The notes under the pieces are model-generated. The model saw only the letters and a program-made list of their open reading frames with translations, was not told the DNA's origin and ran no database searches. Of a stretch of 46,030 nt of DNA, positions 17,121-24,541 are shown piece by piece. The first letter of the stretch is position 1. Every line of letters begins with the position of its first letter. Source of the DNA: Chryseobacterium sp. Leaf201 (lineage in GTDB: Bacteria; Bacteroidota; Bacteroidia; Flavobacteriales; Weeksellaceae); contig NZ_LMKA01000065.1 of the NCBI RefSeq assembly GCF_001421435.1, forward strand, positions 1-46,030, in the 5' to 3' direction. Both the position numbers and the translations under genes were made by a program.

Positions 17121-18026
17121 TTAAAATAAATCAAAATAAGTTCCGGCTTTAAAACCGATTAAACTGAAAATAATTACCCATAAGCTTACTTCCTGCATCC
17201 AGTACCTGGGTAAAAACCTCAGCATCCTGCTGATGATAATCGTGGAAGGAAAGGCAAGAAGCAGTAAATATTCATAACTTTTATTCATATAAAGAATAAT
17301 CGTAATAAGCTGTGCTATAGAAAAAACCAGCAGGAAGGTATATTTATACCTGCTGACCGGGCTTTTTTTATTGTAATTTTTAAAATGGTCATATACCGCA
17401 TACACCAGCATACAGGCAATCAGGACCAAAGGAATCAGTTCTTCATAGTCTGTCACCATTTTTATCTTTCCGAAAGGGAAATAATCCGGATTCCAGGAAG
17501 TAAAGTTAATAAAGAACATAACGGAAAAATAACTGAAGGCAATTAAAATAATCCCCAGTAAGAATCTGAAAATATTCAGCCCGATCCTTTCCGAAGTAGC
17601 CACTACGTGGATCATCACAAAAACGGCCATCGGCCACGTTGTAGGAAGAAAGATAAAATTAAGGGCTACAATAGAACCAACCAGGACGTAAGACTTCTTG
17701 CGGATGTCTTCATTGGTGCTGGTAAGGAGCAGCAAAAGAAAGGAATTCGTAAGCAGGGCAACGGCAAGCCCGACGTCTATTTTACCGGGATAAAGCCCGA
17801 AAATAAAAAATGTATACAGAAATAAAGGCAGATGCGTCTGGTAATTCAGCGCAATGCTGTGAAAACAGAAATATCCCAAAGCAATTCCCAGAAAAGTAAT
17901 TCCTGCAATAACTGCCTCATAAGTGTTGAAATTCAAAAAGTTAAAAGATATTACTATTAACAGAAGAAAACCAATATAGACCGGGATTGAAAAAATATTG
18001 CTTTCTTTTGAAAGTAATCTAAACAT
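17121..18026 (-). CDS. DUF6427 family membrane protein
   Basis: Integral membrane protein of 301 residues with roughly eight to ten hydrophobic helices distributed throughout, short loops and no periplasmic domain. The sequence, starting MFRLLSKESNIFSIPVY, matches my memory of the Flavobacteriia-specific DUF6427 family. Function is unknown. Upstream and divergent is the DUF6341 small membrane protein, a neighbour pairing I recognise from other flavobacterial genomes. Downstream is DUF3109 with a 6-base gap. The first codons contain the -33 region of the divergent DUF6341 promoter. Confidence 0.88.
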   Translation of the reverse strand: MFRLLSKESNIFSIPVYIGFLLLIVISFNFLNFNTYEAVIAGITFLGIALGYFCFHSIALNYQTHLPLFLYTFFIFGLYPGKIDVGLAVALLTNSFLLLLLTSTNEDIRKKSYVLVGSIVALNFIFLPTTWPMAVFVMIHVVATSERIGLNIFRFLLGIILIAFSYFSVMFFINFTSWNPDYFPFGKIKMVTDYEELIPLVLIACMLVYAVYDHFKNYNKKSPVSRYKYTFLLVFSIAQLITIILYMNKSYEYLLLLAFPSTIIISRMLRFLPRYWMQEVSLWVIIFSLIGFKAGTYFDLF

Positions 18027-18040
18027 TTTTTATAAATTTG
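18006..18040 (+). promoter_or_regulatory. Promoter of the DUF6341 gene
   Basis: TTTTG at 18006-18010 and TAAATTTG at 18033-18040, spacer 22 bases: a good match to TTTG/TAnnTTTG. The -33 element lies within the divergent DUF6427 coding region. Confidence 0.6.
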
Positions 18041-18068
18041 TACAAAGTTAATTTAAAAAAGGAAAATA

Positions 18069-18302
18069 ATGACGTCTTTCTTTCTATTCTTAAGCAAAGT
18101 TTTCAAATGGACTTTCGGTTTCTTTGACACTTTCGGTAATGTGCTAAACTGGATTCTGTTTATTGTTTGCTGCGTATTATTTACGTACTGGTGCTACGTT
18201 TTGGTAGTGACCTTAGGTGGAGATAAAGATAAAGACTATTATTCGCCAACGGAGGGTAAGAACCCTTACTACGATCCGAATATCTATAAAAGAGAAGGTT
18301 AA
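18069..18302 (+). CDS. DUF6341 family small membrane protein
   Basis: The 77-residue product has one long hydrophobic stretch (about 25-48, NWILFIVCCVLFTYWCYVLVV) after an aromatic amphipathic N-terminus, and a polar C-terminal tail (GDKDKDYYSPTEGKNPYYDPN) that probably stays in the cytoplasm. I recognise it as DUF6341, a Flavobacteriia family found next to DUF6427. Function is unknown. The ATG follows AAAAAAGGAAAATA, one of the few Shine-Dalgarno-like leaders here. It is a single-gene transcript bounded by its own promoter and terminator. Confidence 0.85.
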   Translation: MTSFFLFLSKVFKWTFGFFDTFGNVLNWILFIVCCVLFTYWCYVLVVTLGGDKDKDYYSPTEGKNPYYDPNIYKREG

Positions 18303-18320
18303 TTAATTGGTTATATAGTA

Positions 18321-18357
18321 AAAAGCCGGTCAAATAATTTATTTGGTCGGCTTTTTT
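18321..18357 (+). terminator. Intrinsic terminator after the DUF6341 gene
   Basis: Stem AAAAGCCG/CGGCTTTT capped by CAAATAA/TTATTTG after a two-base mismatch on each side, with a T6 run. Confidence 0.88.
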
Positions 18358-18380
18358 AATAGTGTTATAATCAATTTGAT

Positions 18381-18824
18381 TTATTTGTGATCATGGATCG
18401 GGAGTACCAGGACCGGAATGTCTGCGTCTTTGGTAATCCCCTTGGTCAGGCTTCCTACAAAGACGTCATAGATCCCGCTTCTTCCGTGCGAGCCCATTAC
18501 AATGAAGTCTGCATTTTTCGTTTTGGCATATTCAAGAATAATGTCTTTAGCAATGCCCTGTTTCAGAAGGTGCTCGCAATCTACACCATGAGCCAGGATT
18601 CTCTGCTGGATCGTATTCAGCTGAAGCAGCTCTTCACGGATTTCATTCTCTTCCACTTCAGGGAAATACTGGAACCCCATATCGCCGATGGCAAAACCGA
18701 TGTCCGAAGGTGCCACGTGAATCAGGGAAATCCTTCCGTTTACCTGCTTTGCAAATTTTACCGCACCGTTGACAAGCTCTTCTGTTCTGTCCCCAAAATC
18801 TACGGGTAATACAATATTTATCAT
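18381..18824 (-). CDS. Universal stress protein (UspA family)
   Basis: Single-domain 147-residue Usp with the Rossmann-like start NIVLPVDFG and the ATP-binding motif GSHGRSGIYDVFVGS (G111-S125), fitting the G-2x-G-9x-G(S/T) rule. It is therefore of the ATP-binding type rather than the UspA non-binding type. It acts in the cytoplasm in stress survival, with the exact target unknown. It lies 59 bases downstream of the FAH-family gene on the same strand. Its leader carries TATCTTTA, a near match to a -7 box, so it may have its own promoter. Confidence 0.93.
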   Translation of the reverse strand: MINIVLPVDFGDRTEELVNGAVKFAKQVNGRISLIHVAPSDIGFAIGDMGFQYFPEVEENEIREELLQLNTIQQRILAHGVDCEHLLKQGIAKDIILEYAKTKNADFIVMGSHGRSGIYDVFVGSLTKGITKDADIPVLVLPIHDHK

Positions 18825-18883
18825 GACCTTTAATTTTGTTAACTAAAGATAAGAAAATTATGCCAGAACCGGTGTTAAATTCC

Positions 18884-19489
18884 TTACAATATCCGGATAT
18901 CAAGAACCTTCCGGTCTTCCAGATACGCTTCAAGAATATCGTTTTCCTCAACTTTTCCTACTCCCTTCGGGGTTCCTGTAAAAATCAGGTCGCCTACCCT
19001 TAACGTAAAGTACTGGGAAACAAATGCGATAATGTCGTCAACCGCAAAGATCATGTCTTTTGTATTGCCGTCCTGCACCTTTTCTTTATTTTTCAGCATG
19101 CTGAAATTCAGGGATTCCAGGTTGTAATCTTCTTTTTTAAAGAAATTTCCTACCACCGCAGAACCGTCAAAGCCTTTGGCAAGCTCCCACGGAAGACCTT
19201 TGGATTTCAGTTCGCTTTGAAGGTCACGCGCCGTAAAATCAATCCCCAGTCCGATTTCTTCATAATGTTTGTGGGCAGATTCTTTAAGGATATATTTTCC
19301 CCCTTTCGAAATTTTCACCACCACTTCCAGCTCATAATGGACGTCATCTGAAAATTCAGGGACATAAAAATCATTGCCTTTCAGAACCGCTGTATCCGGC
19401 TTCATAAAAATGACCGGTTTTTCAGGGATCTCATTTCCCAATTCTTTGGCGTGTTCGCCGTAATTTCTTCCTATGCAGATTATTTTCAT
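18884..19489 (-). CDS. Fumarylacetoacetate hydrolase (FAH) family protein
   Basis: Compact 201-residue FAH-fold enzyme. The family handles C-C bond hydrolysis or decarboxylation of acylpyruvates and oxo-acids with a divalent metal. Visible landmarks are CIGRNYGEHAKELGN at the start, VIFMKPDTA, the acidic metal ligands in YELEVVV and IDFTARD, then WELAKGFDGSAVVG and the C-terminal GDLIFTGTPKGVG. The length equals the short single-domain form (YcgM/FAHD1-like), which usually acts on oxaloacetate or acylpyruvate; the substrate here is inferred only. It is downstream of an intergenic repeat region, so it is probably not in one transcript with the exonuclease genes. Confidence 0.92.
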   Translation of the reverse strand: MKIICIGRNYGEHAKELGNEIPEKPVIFMKPDTAVLKGNDFYVPEFSDDVHYELEVVVKISKGGKYILKESAHKHYEEIGLGIDFTARDLQSELKSKGLPWELAKGFDGSAVVGNFFKKEDYNLESLNFSMLKNKEKVQDGNTKDMIFAVDDIIAFVSQYFTLRVGDLIFTGTPKGVGKVEENDILEAYLEDRKVLDIRIL

Positions 19490-19550
19490 AATTTTTATGT
19501 ATGTTATTGAAATTTAAAAGCATCAATAAATTTATTCTCAATCAAAATGA

Positions 19551-19586
19551 ACTTCCAGCCTCCATCTTCTGGCTTCCATTCTTTTT
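19551..19586. repeat. Short degenerate direct repeats
   Basis: On the minus strand this reads as consecutive purine-rich units (GGAAGCCA, GAAGATGG, AGGCTGGAAG). It has the look of a small tandem decay product at the edge of the repeat region. Confidence 0.35.
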
Positions 19587-19589
19587 TGT

Positions 19590-19665
19590 AGCTGTTTCCC
19601 GCTTTCCGTTGCAATCTTTTTCTTCAAAAAAGGATTTTTACTGCAATCGGGGCTAAGGCTGCAGT
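19590..19665. repeat. Candidate Flavobacteriia intergenic repeat element
   Basis: A 76-base element starting AGCTGTTTCCCGCTTTCC and ending ATCGGGGCTAAGGCTGCAG. It contains a direct repeat TGCAATC (19610-19616, 19642-19648) around an imperfect palindrome, ATCTTTTT/AAAAAAGGAT. From memory, elements with these two end motifs and a variable hairpin centre recur between genes in Flavobacterium and Chryseobacterium. Only one copy is in this window. Confidence 0.5.
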
Positions 19666-19701
19666 CATTCCTTTCACCCTATCAGAATAACCGTCCTTTT
19701 C

Positions 19702-19770
19702 TGTCATTCCGCAGGAATCCGGGCACGAATTTCCGGATCACTTTCTGAAATGTTGCCCGGATTTCTTTTT
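19702..19770. repeat. Second intergenic repeat: 10-bp dyad with loop
   Basis: TGTCATTCCGCAGGAATCC leads into AATCCGGGCA (19716-19725), which pairs with TGCCCGGATT (19754-19763), followed by TCTTTTT. The T run would make a terminator on the plus strand, but no plus-strand gene ends here; both neighbours are on the minus strand. It is probably a mobile or degenerate intergenic repeat. Confidence 0.45.
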
Positions 19771-19772
19771 AT

Positions 19773-20171
19773 CTAATGTTCAAACCCGTTCCCGCAGTAG
19801 TAACACACAAACTTATGGCTCGTTAAAATCGAAATCCCGAAAAAGCTCGTGGCACTGTCGTCTCTGTAGATATGGTTGGACCCGCATTTCGGGCATACAA
19901 AATCAAATTCCGGATCCTCGATGGTATGTTCAACTTCCAGCGGGAATTCTTCGTTGTCCTTATAATCCTGTAATACCTGCTGTGCTTTTTCCAGGTCATC
20001 TTCAAAAACCTGCAGCTGGATGCCGCCCACCGCCTGGGAAAGCAGCCAGTCCGACTGGATCAGCTGTTCATTCGCAATGAAGCTGTTGATGCCGCTTTCA
20101 GCCAGGATCTGTTTGTCCCGGTTAGCCTGAAGGGCCGTTTCGTAAAATCTGAATTTAACAAGCTCGCTCAT
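19773..20171 (-). CDS. DUF2007 domain protein with C-terminal zinc ribbon
   Basis: Cytoplasmic 132-residue protein. The N-terminal part (about 5-70) is a DUF2007 / putative signal-transducing domain (VKFRFYETALQANRDKQILAESGI...), a ferredoxin-like fold also linked to PII-like proteins. The C-terminus has a zinc ribbon with CPKCG (C93, C96) and CYYCG (C123, C126). Its function is unknown. It follows the exonuclease gene by 2 bases, so the two are translated from one minus-strand mRNA. The intergenic repeats begin immediately after its stop. Confidence 0.88.
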   Translation of the reverse strand: MSELVKFRFYETALQANRDKQILAESGINSFIANEQLIQSDWLLSQAVGGIQLQVFEDDLEKAQQVLQDYKDNEEFPLEVEHTIEDPEFDFVCPKCGSNHIYRDDSATSFFGISILTSHKFVCYYCGNGFEH

Positions 20172-20173
20172 TT

Positions 20174-20938
20174 TTAAAATTTACTGGATAATTGGATTTT
20201 TGTAAACACTTTTTTGGTATACAATGGGAAATCAGCATTCTGAAGCCATCCGTAATAGCCAAGGTCTTTTTTGAAAACAGACTTCACTGTCTGTCCTTTG
20301 TATTTCCCGAACGCAAAAATTTCTTCATTCTTTTCATTGAAATGAATCATACCTGCTAAGTCCGCAAACCTGTTCTGAGTTGAAAACTCGCTCAGATCCG
20401 CAATTTCCTTCGGGATATCGTCATATTTTCCAATCTGGGCATCCAGGACTTCAAAAGTGGCCATAACATCAGCTTCTGCAGAATGGGCATTCTCCAGCGT
20501 TTTCCCACAGTAAAACTGATAGGCAGCTCCTAAGTTTCTCGGCTCTTTCTTAAAGAAAATGGTCTGTGCGTCTACCAGTTTAAATTTGCTCAAATCAAAA
20601 TCAAAATCAGCACGCAGCAGTTCCTCAGCCAGCAACGGGACATCAAAGCGGTTGGAATTGAACCCTCCCAGGTCCGCACCCGTAATCATTTCCACTACTT
20701 TTGGGGCAATCTCCCTGAAAGTAGGGGCATCCTTCACATCTTCGTCATAAATCCCGTGGATCTCGCTGCATTCTTTCGGAATAGCCATTTCCGGGTTCAC
20801 CTTCCAGGTTTTGCTTTCCCGGGAAGCATCAGGATTTACTTTCAGGATACAGATTTCTACAATCCGGTCTTTCCCGATATTCGTTCCTGTAGTTTCCAGA
20901 TCAAAAATACAGAGCGGCTTATATAATTTTAAGTTCAT
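20174..20938 (-). CDS. DnaQ-like 3'-5' exonuclease (DEDDh)
   Basis: Exonuclease of 254 residues of the DnaQ/RNase T superfamily. The active-site motifs are ExoI FDLETTG (D13, E15), ExoII GFNSNRFD (D99) and ExoIII HSAEAD (H152, D157), giving the DEDDh set. The C-terminal 50 residues (EEIFAFGKYKGQTVKSV) resemble the extra module seen in ExoX-type and flavobacterial relatives and may help DNA binding. It is not fused to a polymerase. It is first in a two-gene operon with the DUF2007/zinc-ribbon protein. The role is probably DNA repair or proofreading; the specific substrate is not known. Confidence 0.92.
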   Translation of the reverse strand: MNLKLYKPLCIFDLETTGTNIGKDRIVEICILKVNPDASRESKTWKVNPEMAIPKECSEIHGIYDEDVKDAPTFREIAPKVVEMITGADLGGFNSNRFDVPLLAEELLRADFDFDLSKFKLVDAQTIFFKKEPRNLGAAYQFYCGKTLENAHSAEADVMATFEVLDAQIGKYDDIPKEIADLSEFSTQNRFADLAGMIHFNEKNEEIFAFGKYKGQTVKSVFKKDLGYYGWLQNADFPLYTKKVFTKIQLSSKF

Positions 20939-21025
20939 TTTTTTAAATTATGAGTTATTTGTTATAAGTTACGGGTTATCTGTGGACAGTTAAGTACTTG
21001 TCAATGGTAACCCAAAACGTATAAC

Positions 21026-21739
21026 TTAGTTAAGTTGTTTATGAAAGATCATTGAGATTAAAATATAATAAATAATCACCACCGGGATGCCGGCAGTTTT
21101 AAAAATAAGTAAGATAATAACAGCACCAGCCAGTAAAGCAAGTTTAGGATAATTGTCCTGCAGCTTCATAGATTTGAACTTCATCGCGATCATCTTTATA
21201 GGGCTGATCAGTAGCCATGATGAAAAAAGCGTTAATATAATGAGTAAAATTTCATTGGATAGCAGGAATCCGAAGCTTCCGTTTTCTTTAAAAGCATAAT
21301 ACAGCCCGAAAATCAGGATGGTGTTGGAAGGAGTGTTCAGTCCTTTGAAATAATATTTCTGGTCTTCGTCCAGGTTGAAGATAGCCAGCCTGAGGCAAGA
21401 GAACAAAGTGATTAACAAACCGAAATATTTAATCTCAAAAGGAAGACTGACTCCTGCAATTTCGCTGCCGAAAGGTTCCAGGATCTTAAACATCGTTAAT
21501 CCGGGAATTACCCCGAAGCTTACCATATCAGCCAAAGAATCCAGCTGGACCCCCAGGTTGGAGTTTGCTTTTAAAGCTCTTGCCACAAAACCGTCAAAAA
21601 AATCTAAGATCAGGGAAAAAATCAGGCAGACTGCCGTTATTTCATAGTTACCCAGAATAAGATGGATGGCGCCTACACAGCCTGAAAACAGGTTTCCTAA
21701 TGTGATGGCATTGGCAAGATTATTTTTTATAAAGTTCAT
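21026..21739 (-). CDS. pssA: CDP-diacylglycerol--serine O-phosphatidyltransferase
   Basis: Membrane enzyme that makes phosphatidylserine, the precursor of phosphatidylethanolamine. The 237 residues carry the complete CDP-alcohol phosphotransferase signature D46-x2-D49-G50-x2-A53-R54-x8-G63-x3-D67-x3-D71, and several hydrophobic helices before and after it. The start MNFIKNNLANAITLGNLFSG fits the family. An in-frame ATG 81 bases earlier would add an unrelated tail and lies upstream of the promoter, so it is rejected. A TTG-N19-TAATTTTG promoter ends 5 bases before this ATG, implying a leaderless transcript. No terminator is apparent before the exonuclease gene 87 bases downstream. Confidence 0.95.
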   Translation of the reverse strand: MNFIKNNLANAITLGNLFSGCVGAIHLILGNYEITAVCLIFSLILDFFDGFVARALKANSNLGVQLDSLADMVSFGVIPGLTMFKILEPFGSEIAGVSLPFEIKYFGLLITLFSCLRLAIFNLDEDQKYYFKGLNTPSNTILIFGLYYAFKENGSFGFLLSNEILLIILTLFSSWLLISPIKMIAMKFKSMKLQDNYPKLALLAGAVIILLIFKTAGIPVVIIYYILISMIFHKQLN

Positions 21740-21744
21740 AGCCG

Positions 21745-21774
21745 CAAAATTAAAACAATATATCAATGTAGCAA
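21745..21774 (-). promoter_or_regulatory. pssA promoter, leaderless configuration
   Basis: Reading the minus strand: TTG (21774-21772), 19-base spacer, TAATTTTG (21752-21745), then CGGCT and the ATG. Both boxes match the Bacteroidota consensus. Confidence 0.65.
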
Positions 21775-21887
21775 TATACCAATTTACAATGTACCCATTA
21801 TCATCTGCTGTTTTAATCATTCAGGTTTTATCAGCTGTAGTGTCGGTGTTTAGATTAATCGATTGTTACATTAATTTGAATTTGATG

Positions 21888-21895
21888 TAAATTTG
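21888..21895 (+). promoter_or_regulatory. -7 box (TAAATTTG) 4 bases before the ATG at 21900
   Basis: TAAATTTG-CGCC-ATG, with a TTG at 21863-21865 (22-base spacer). It predicts a leaderless mRNA. Confidence 0.6.
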
Positions 21896-21899
21896 CGCC

Positions 21900-23831
21900 A
21901 TGAAATTGTTTAAAGAAAGCAGGGCACAGGAAATTCTGGCACTGCTGTACCGGATTTTTTTAGCCTATTTTTTCTATCAGGCTGCCCGGTTTCTGTTTTG
22001 GTACTTTAACAGGGATCTGATAAAAGTTGATTCTGTCTCTGATTATTTCAGCCTTTCCTATCACGGAATCGCATTTGATACCACAGCTATTTTGTATGTC
22101 AATGCCTTGTTTATTCTGCTAAGCATCATCCCGGTTATCATCAATACAAGGAAAGGATATCAGAAATTTCTCTTCTGGCTGTATTTTATCACCAACGGAA
22201 TTGCCTATGCGATGAATTTCGGGGATATGGTCTACTTCAGGTTCTCCCAGATGAGGCTGACTTCTGCAGCACTTCAGGTGGCCCGGCATGAAGATAATAT
22301 TTTCAGAGTATTCACCGTTTCCATCATGCAGAATCCGTATGTTTTATTATGGTTTGCAGCACTGATGTGGCTCTGGGTCTTTCTTTACCGGAAAGTAACA
22401 ATACAGGAACGGAAGCCTGTAAAATTGGTTCCGTATTTTATCTGGTCGGTAGTTGTGCTTTGCCTGACAGCTGTTTTGGCCATCGGCGGAATCCGAGGGG
22501 ATTTTAAACACAGCACAAGGCCGATTAACCTCGTAGATGCCAACCGTTTCGTGAAGCTTCCTGCTCAGGGAAATATGGTGCTGAACAGTACATTTTCGTT
22601 TTTCCGGACCCTGAACACAAACAATTTTAAAGAAGTCCATTTTGTGGATGAAAAATTTATTGATGAACATATTCATCCGTATAAAATCTACAACAGAAAA
22701 GTCACCTCCAGGCCCAATGTCGTGATTTTTATTGTGGAATCGTTCGGAAGGGAATATTCAGGAGCTTTTAATAAAGATACCGCTATCAAAGATTATGTGT
22801 CTTACACACCGTTCATCGACAGCCTGGCCAGTGAAAGTCTGATTTTCCCCAATACTTTTGCCAACGGAAGACAGTCGATTCACGGGATGAGTTCTGTTTT
22901 AGCGGGAATTCCAAGCTTAACCGATGCATTCACCAGTTCACCTTATTCCAATCAGAAAATACAGTCTATTGTTTCGGTTTGTAATGAAATGGGTTACGAT
23001 ACCTCTTTCTATCACGGTGCTCCGAATGGTTCGATGGGCTTTCTGGGCTTCGGGAATATTTTAGGTTTTAAAAATTACTTCGGGAAAACTGAATACAGTA
23101 ATGATAAAGATTTTGACGGGATGTGGGCCATCTGGGATGAGCCTTTCTTACAGTATTTAGCGAAGAATACAGGCAAAACACAGCCTTTTATGGCCACGGT
23201 TTTTACGGCTTCATCACACCATCCCTTTAAAATCCCCGAACAATACAGTGGAAAATTTAAAAAAGGGAAAAACCAGATGCATGAACCGATTCAGTATACC
23301 GATTATGCCATTAAAAAGTACTTTGAAACGGCAAAAAAGCAGCCCTGGTTTAACAATACGGTTTTTGTCTTTACGGGCGACCATACCAATGAAGTCTATT
23401 ATCCGGAATATGAGAAAATAATGAACCGTTTTGCTGTTCCCCTGATATTTTATTCTCCGAATCCTGAATACCATTTAAAAGGAGTCAGCCAGGAACCTGC
23501 GCAGCAGATTGACATATATCCTACACTGGCAGACCTGATCGCGTATAACAAAAAAATAAGAAGCTGGGGGAGAAGCCTGGTGAGTGAAAAGAAATATGCT
23601 CCGGTTATTGCCAATTCAGACGGTACTGCAGAACAGTTTATCATCGGGAATTATATCTACCGTTTTGACGGGAAAGATGTGGTTGGTATTTTTGACAGGA
23701 CAGATTTAGGACTGGAAAAAAACCTTTCAGATCAGCTTAAAAACAATCCTGAGGCCAAAAAAGGAAAACAGATTGCCAAAGCCTGGTACCAGGATTATAT
23801 GGACCGGGTAATTAACAGGAAAATGTATTGA
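21900..23831 (+). CDS. LTA synthase family protein (sulfatase/alkaline phosphatase fold)
   Basis: Inner-membrane protein of 643 residues: five or so transmembrane helices (about 1-205), then a large periplasmic alkaline-phosphatase-superfamily domain. Metal and catalytic landmarks are VIFIVESFG (E280), ANGRQSIHG with the expected nucleophile position at S326, TASSHHPF (H440/H441) and FTGDHTN (D494, H495). Gram-positive LtaS uses Thr as nucleophile; Ser appears here, as I recall for other Bacteroidota members. These relatives transfer phosphoglycerol or phosphoethanolamine-like groups to envelope glycans or lipids. Bacteroidota lack classical LTA, so the acceptor is unknown. It starts back to back with pssA, which is at least thematically consistent. 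Confidence 0.9.
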   Translation: MKLFKESRAQEILALLYRIFLAYFFYQAARFLFWYFNRDLIKVDSVSDYFSLSYHGIAFDTTAILYVNALFILLSIIPVIINTRKGYQKFLFWLYFITNGIAYAMNFGDMVYFRFSQMRLTSAALQVARHEDNIFRVFTVSIMQNPYVLLWFAALMWLWVFLYRKVTIQERKPVKLVPYFIWSVVVLCLTAVLAIGGIRGDFKHSTRPINLVDANRFVKLPAQGNMVLNSTFSFFRTLNTNNFKEVHFVDEKFIDEHIHPYKIYNRKVTSRPNVVIFIVESFGREYSGAFNKDTAIKDYVSYTPFIDSLASESLIFPNTFANGRQSIHGMSSVLAGIPSLTDAFTSSPYSNQKIQSIVSVCNEMGYDTSFYHGAPNGSMGFLGFGNILGFKNYFGKTEYSNDKDFDGMWAIWDEPFLQYLAKNTGKTQPFMATVFTASSHHPFKIPEQYSGKFKKGKNQMHEPIQYTDYAIKKYFETAKKQPWFNNTVFVFTGDHTNEVYYPEYEKIMNRFAVPLIFYSPNPEYHLKGVSQEPAQQIDIYPTLADLIAYNKKIRSWGRSLVSEKKYAPVIANSDGTAEQFIIGNYIYRFDGKDVVGIFDRTDLGLEKNLSDQLKNNPEAKKGKQIAKAWYQDYMDRVINRKMY

Positions 23832-24016
23832 TATCATCATCAGTATGTAAAGTATTAAATAATGAACTTATTCCTGTTAACTTCATTTAAATATACTGCA
23901 TGTTTCCTCATCTATGCTTCGGATAATAAATTTTTTTGTTTATTTAAATTTAATTTATATTTTTAGCGGTAAATTGACAACAGAAATTTATTATTGAAAT
24001 TAAAACGGTAAAAAAT

Positions 24017-24433
24017 ATGAAAAAATTATTATTAACATTCGTCCTGTCTTTATTCGGGGTAATGTCATTTGCTCAGATTGAAGGGAAATGGAAGACCATA
24101 GATGATGAAACCAAACAGGCTAAATCTATCGTTGAAATCTATAAGAAGGGAGACAAGTACTACGGCAAGATTTCCCAGCTGCTTATAAAGCCTGCAAGTG
24201 CTACCTGTACGGAATGTAAGGATGACAGAAAAGGAAAGCCGATCTTAGGTCTGGAAATCATCAGAGGGCTTAAAAAAGAAGGGGATGAGTTTACGGGAGG
24301 AACCATTACTGATCCTAAATCCGGTAAAACATATAAATGTACCATTACAAAAAGCGGTGATAAACTGAATGTAAGAGGATATGTAGGCGTTTCTATGTTT
24401 GGAAGATCACAAACGTGGCAGAAAGTTAATTAA
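24017..24433 (+). CDS. DUF2147 family secreted protein
   Basis: Small exported protein of 138 residues: signal peptide about 1-19 (SFAQ), then a beta-rich DUF2147 domain starting IEGKWKTIDDETKQAKSIVEIYKKGDKYYGKI. The domain includes the characteristic Cys pair CTECKDD (C64, C67) and ends with GRSQTWQKV. The family is lipocalin-like and of unknown function; a periplasmic ligand-binding role is a guess. It is a single-gene unit with a good terminator. The leader is AT-rich, with TATTTTTA about 50 bases upstream as a weak -7 box. Confidence 0.92.
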   Translation: MKKLLLTFVLSLFGVMSFAQIEGKWKTIDDETKQAKSIVEIYKKGDKYYGKISQLLIKPASATCTECKDDRKGKPILGLEIIRGLKKEGDEFTGGTITDPKSGKTYKCTITKSGDKLNVRGYVGVSMFGRSQTWQKVN

Positions 24434-24457
24434 TTAACGTTAAATAAAATTAATCAG

Positions 24458-24488
24458 CGGCATTTCATTAAATGAGATGCCGTTTTTA
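24458..24488 (+). terminator. Intrinsic terminator after the DUF2147 gene
   Basis: A 12-bp stem CGGCATTTCATT/AATGAGATGCCG with one G-U pair and T5. Confidence 0.9.
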
Positions 24489-24510
24489 TATGTACATCAT
24501 AAAAAAACAC

Positions 24511-24518
24511 TATTTTTG
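24511..24518 (+). promoter_or_regulatory. -7 box (TATTTTTG) for pdhB
   Basis: Exact TAnnTTTG, 23 bases before the ATG. The -33 element is not clear. Confidence 0.5.
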
Positions 24519-24541
24519 TACTCTAAATTTTTCAAATAAAT

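Noticed and set aside
18387..18809. 140-codon plus-strand frame opposite the UspA gene
   Set aside because: Antisense shadow; the minus-strand frame has the full ATP-binding motif.
21740..21820. Upstream ATG for pssA adding 27 residues
   Set aside because: It lies upstream of the TTG-N19-TAATTTTG promoter and the added residues do not fit the family start.
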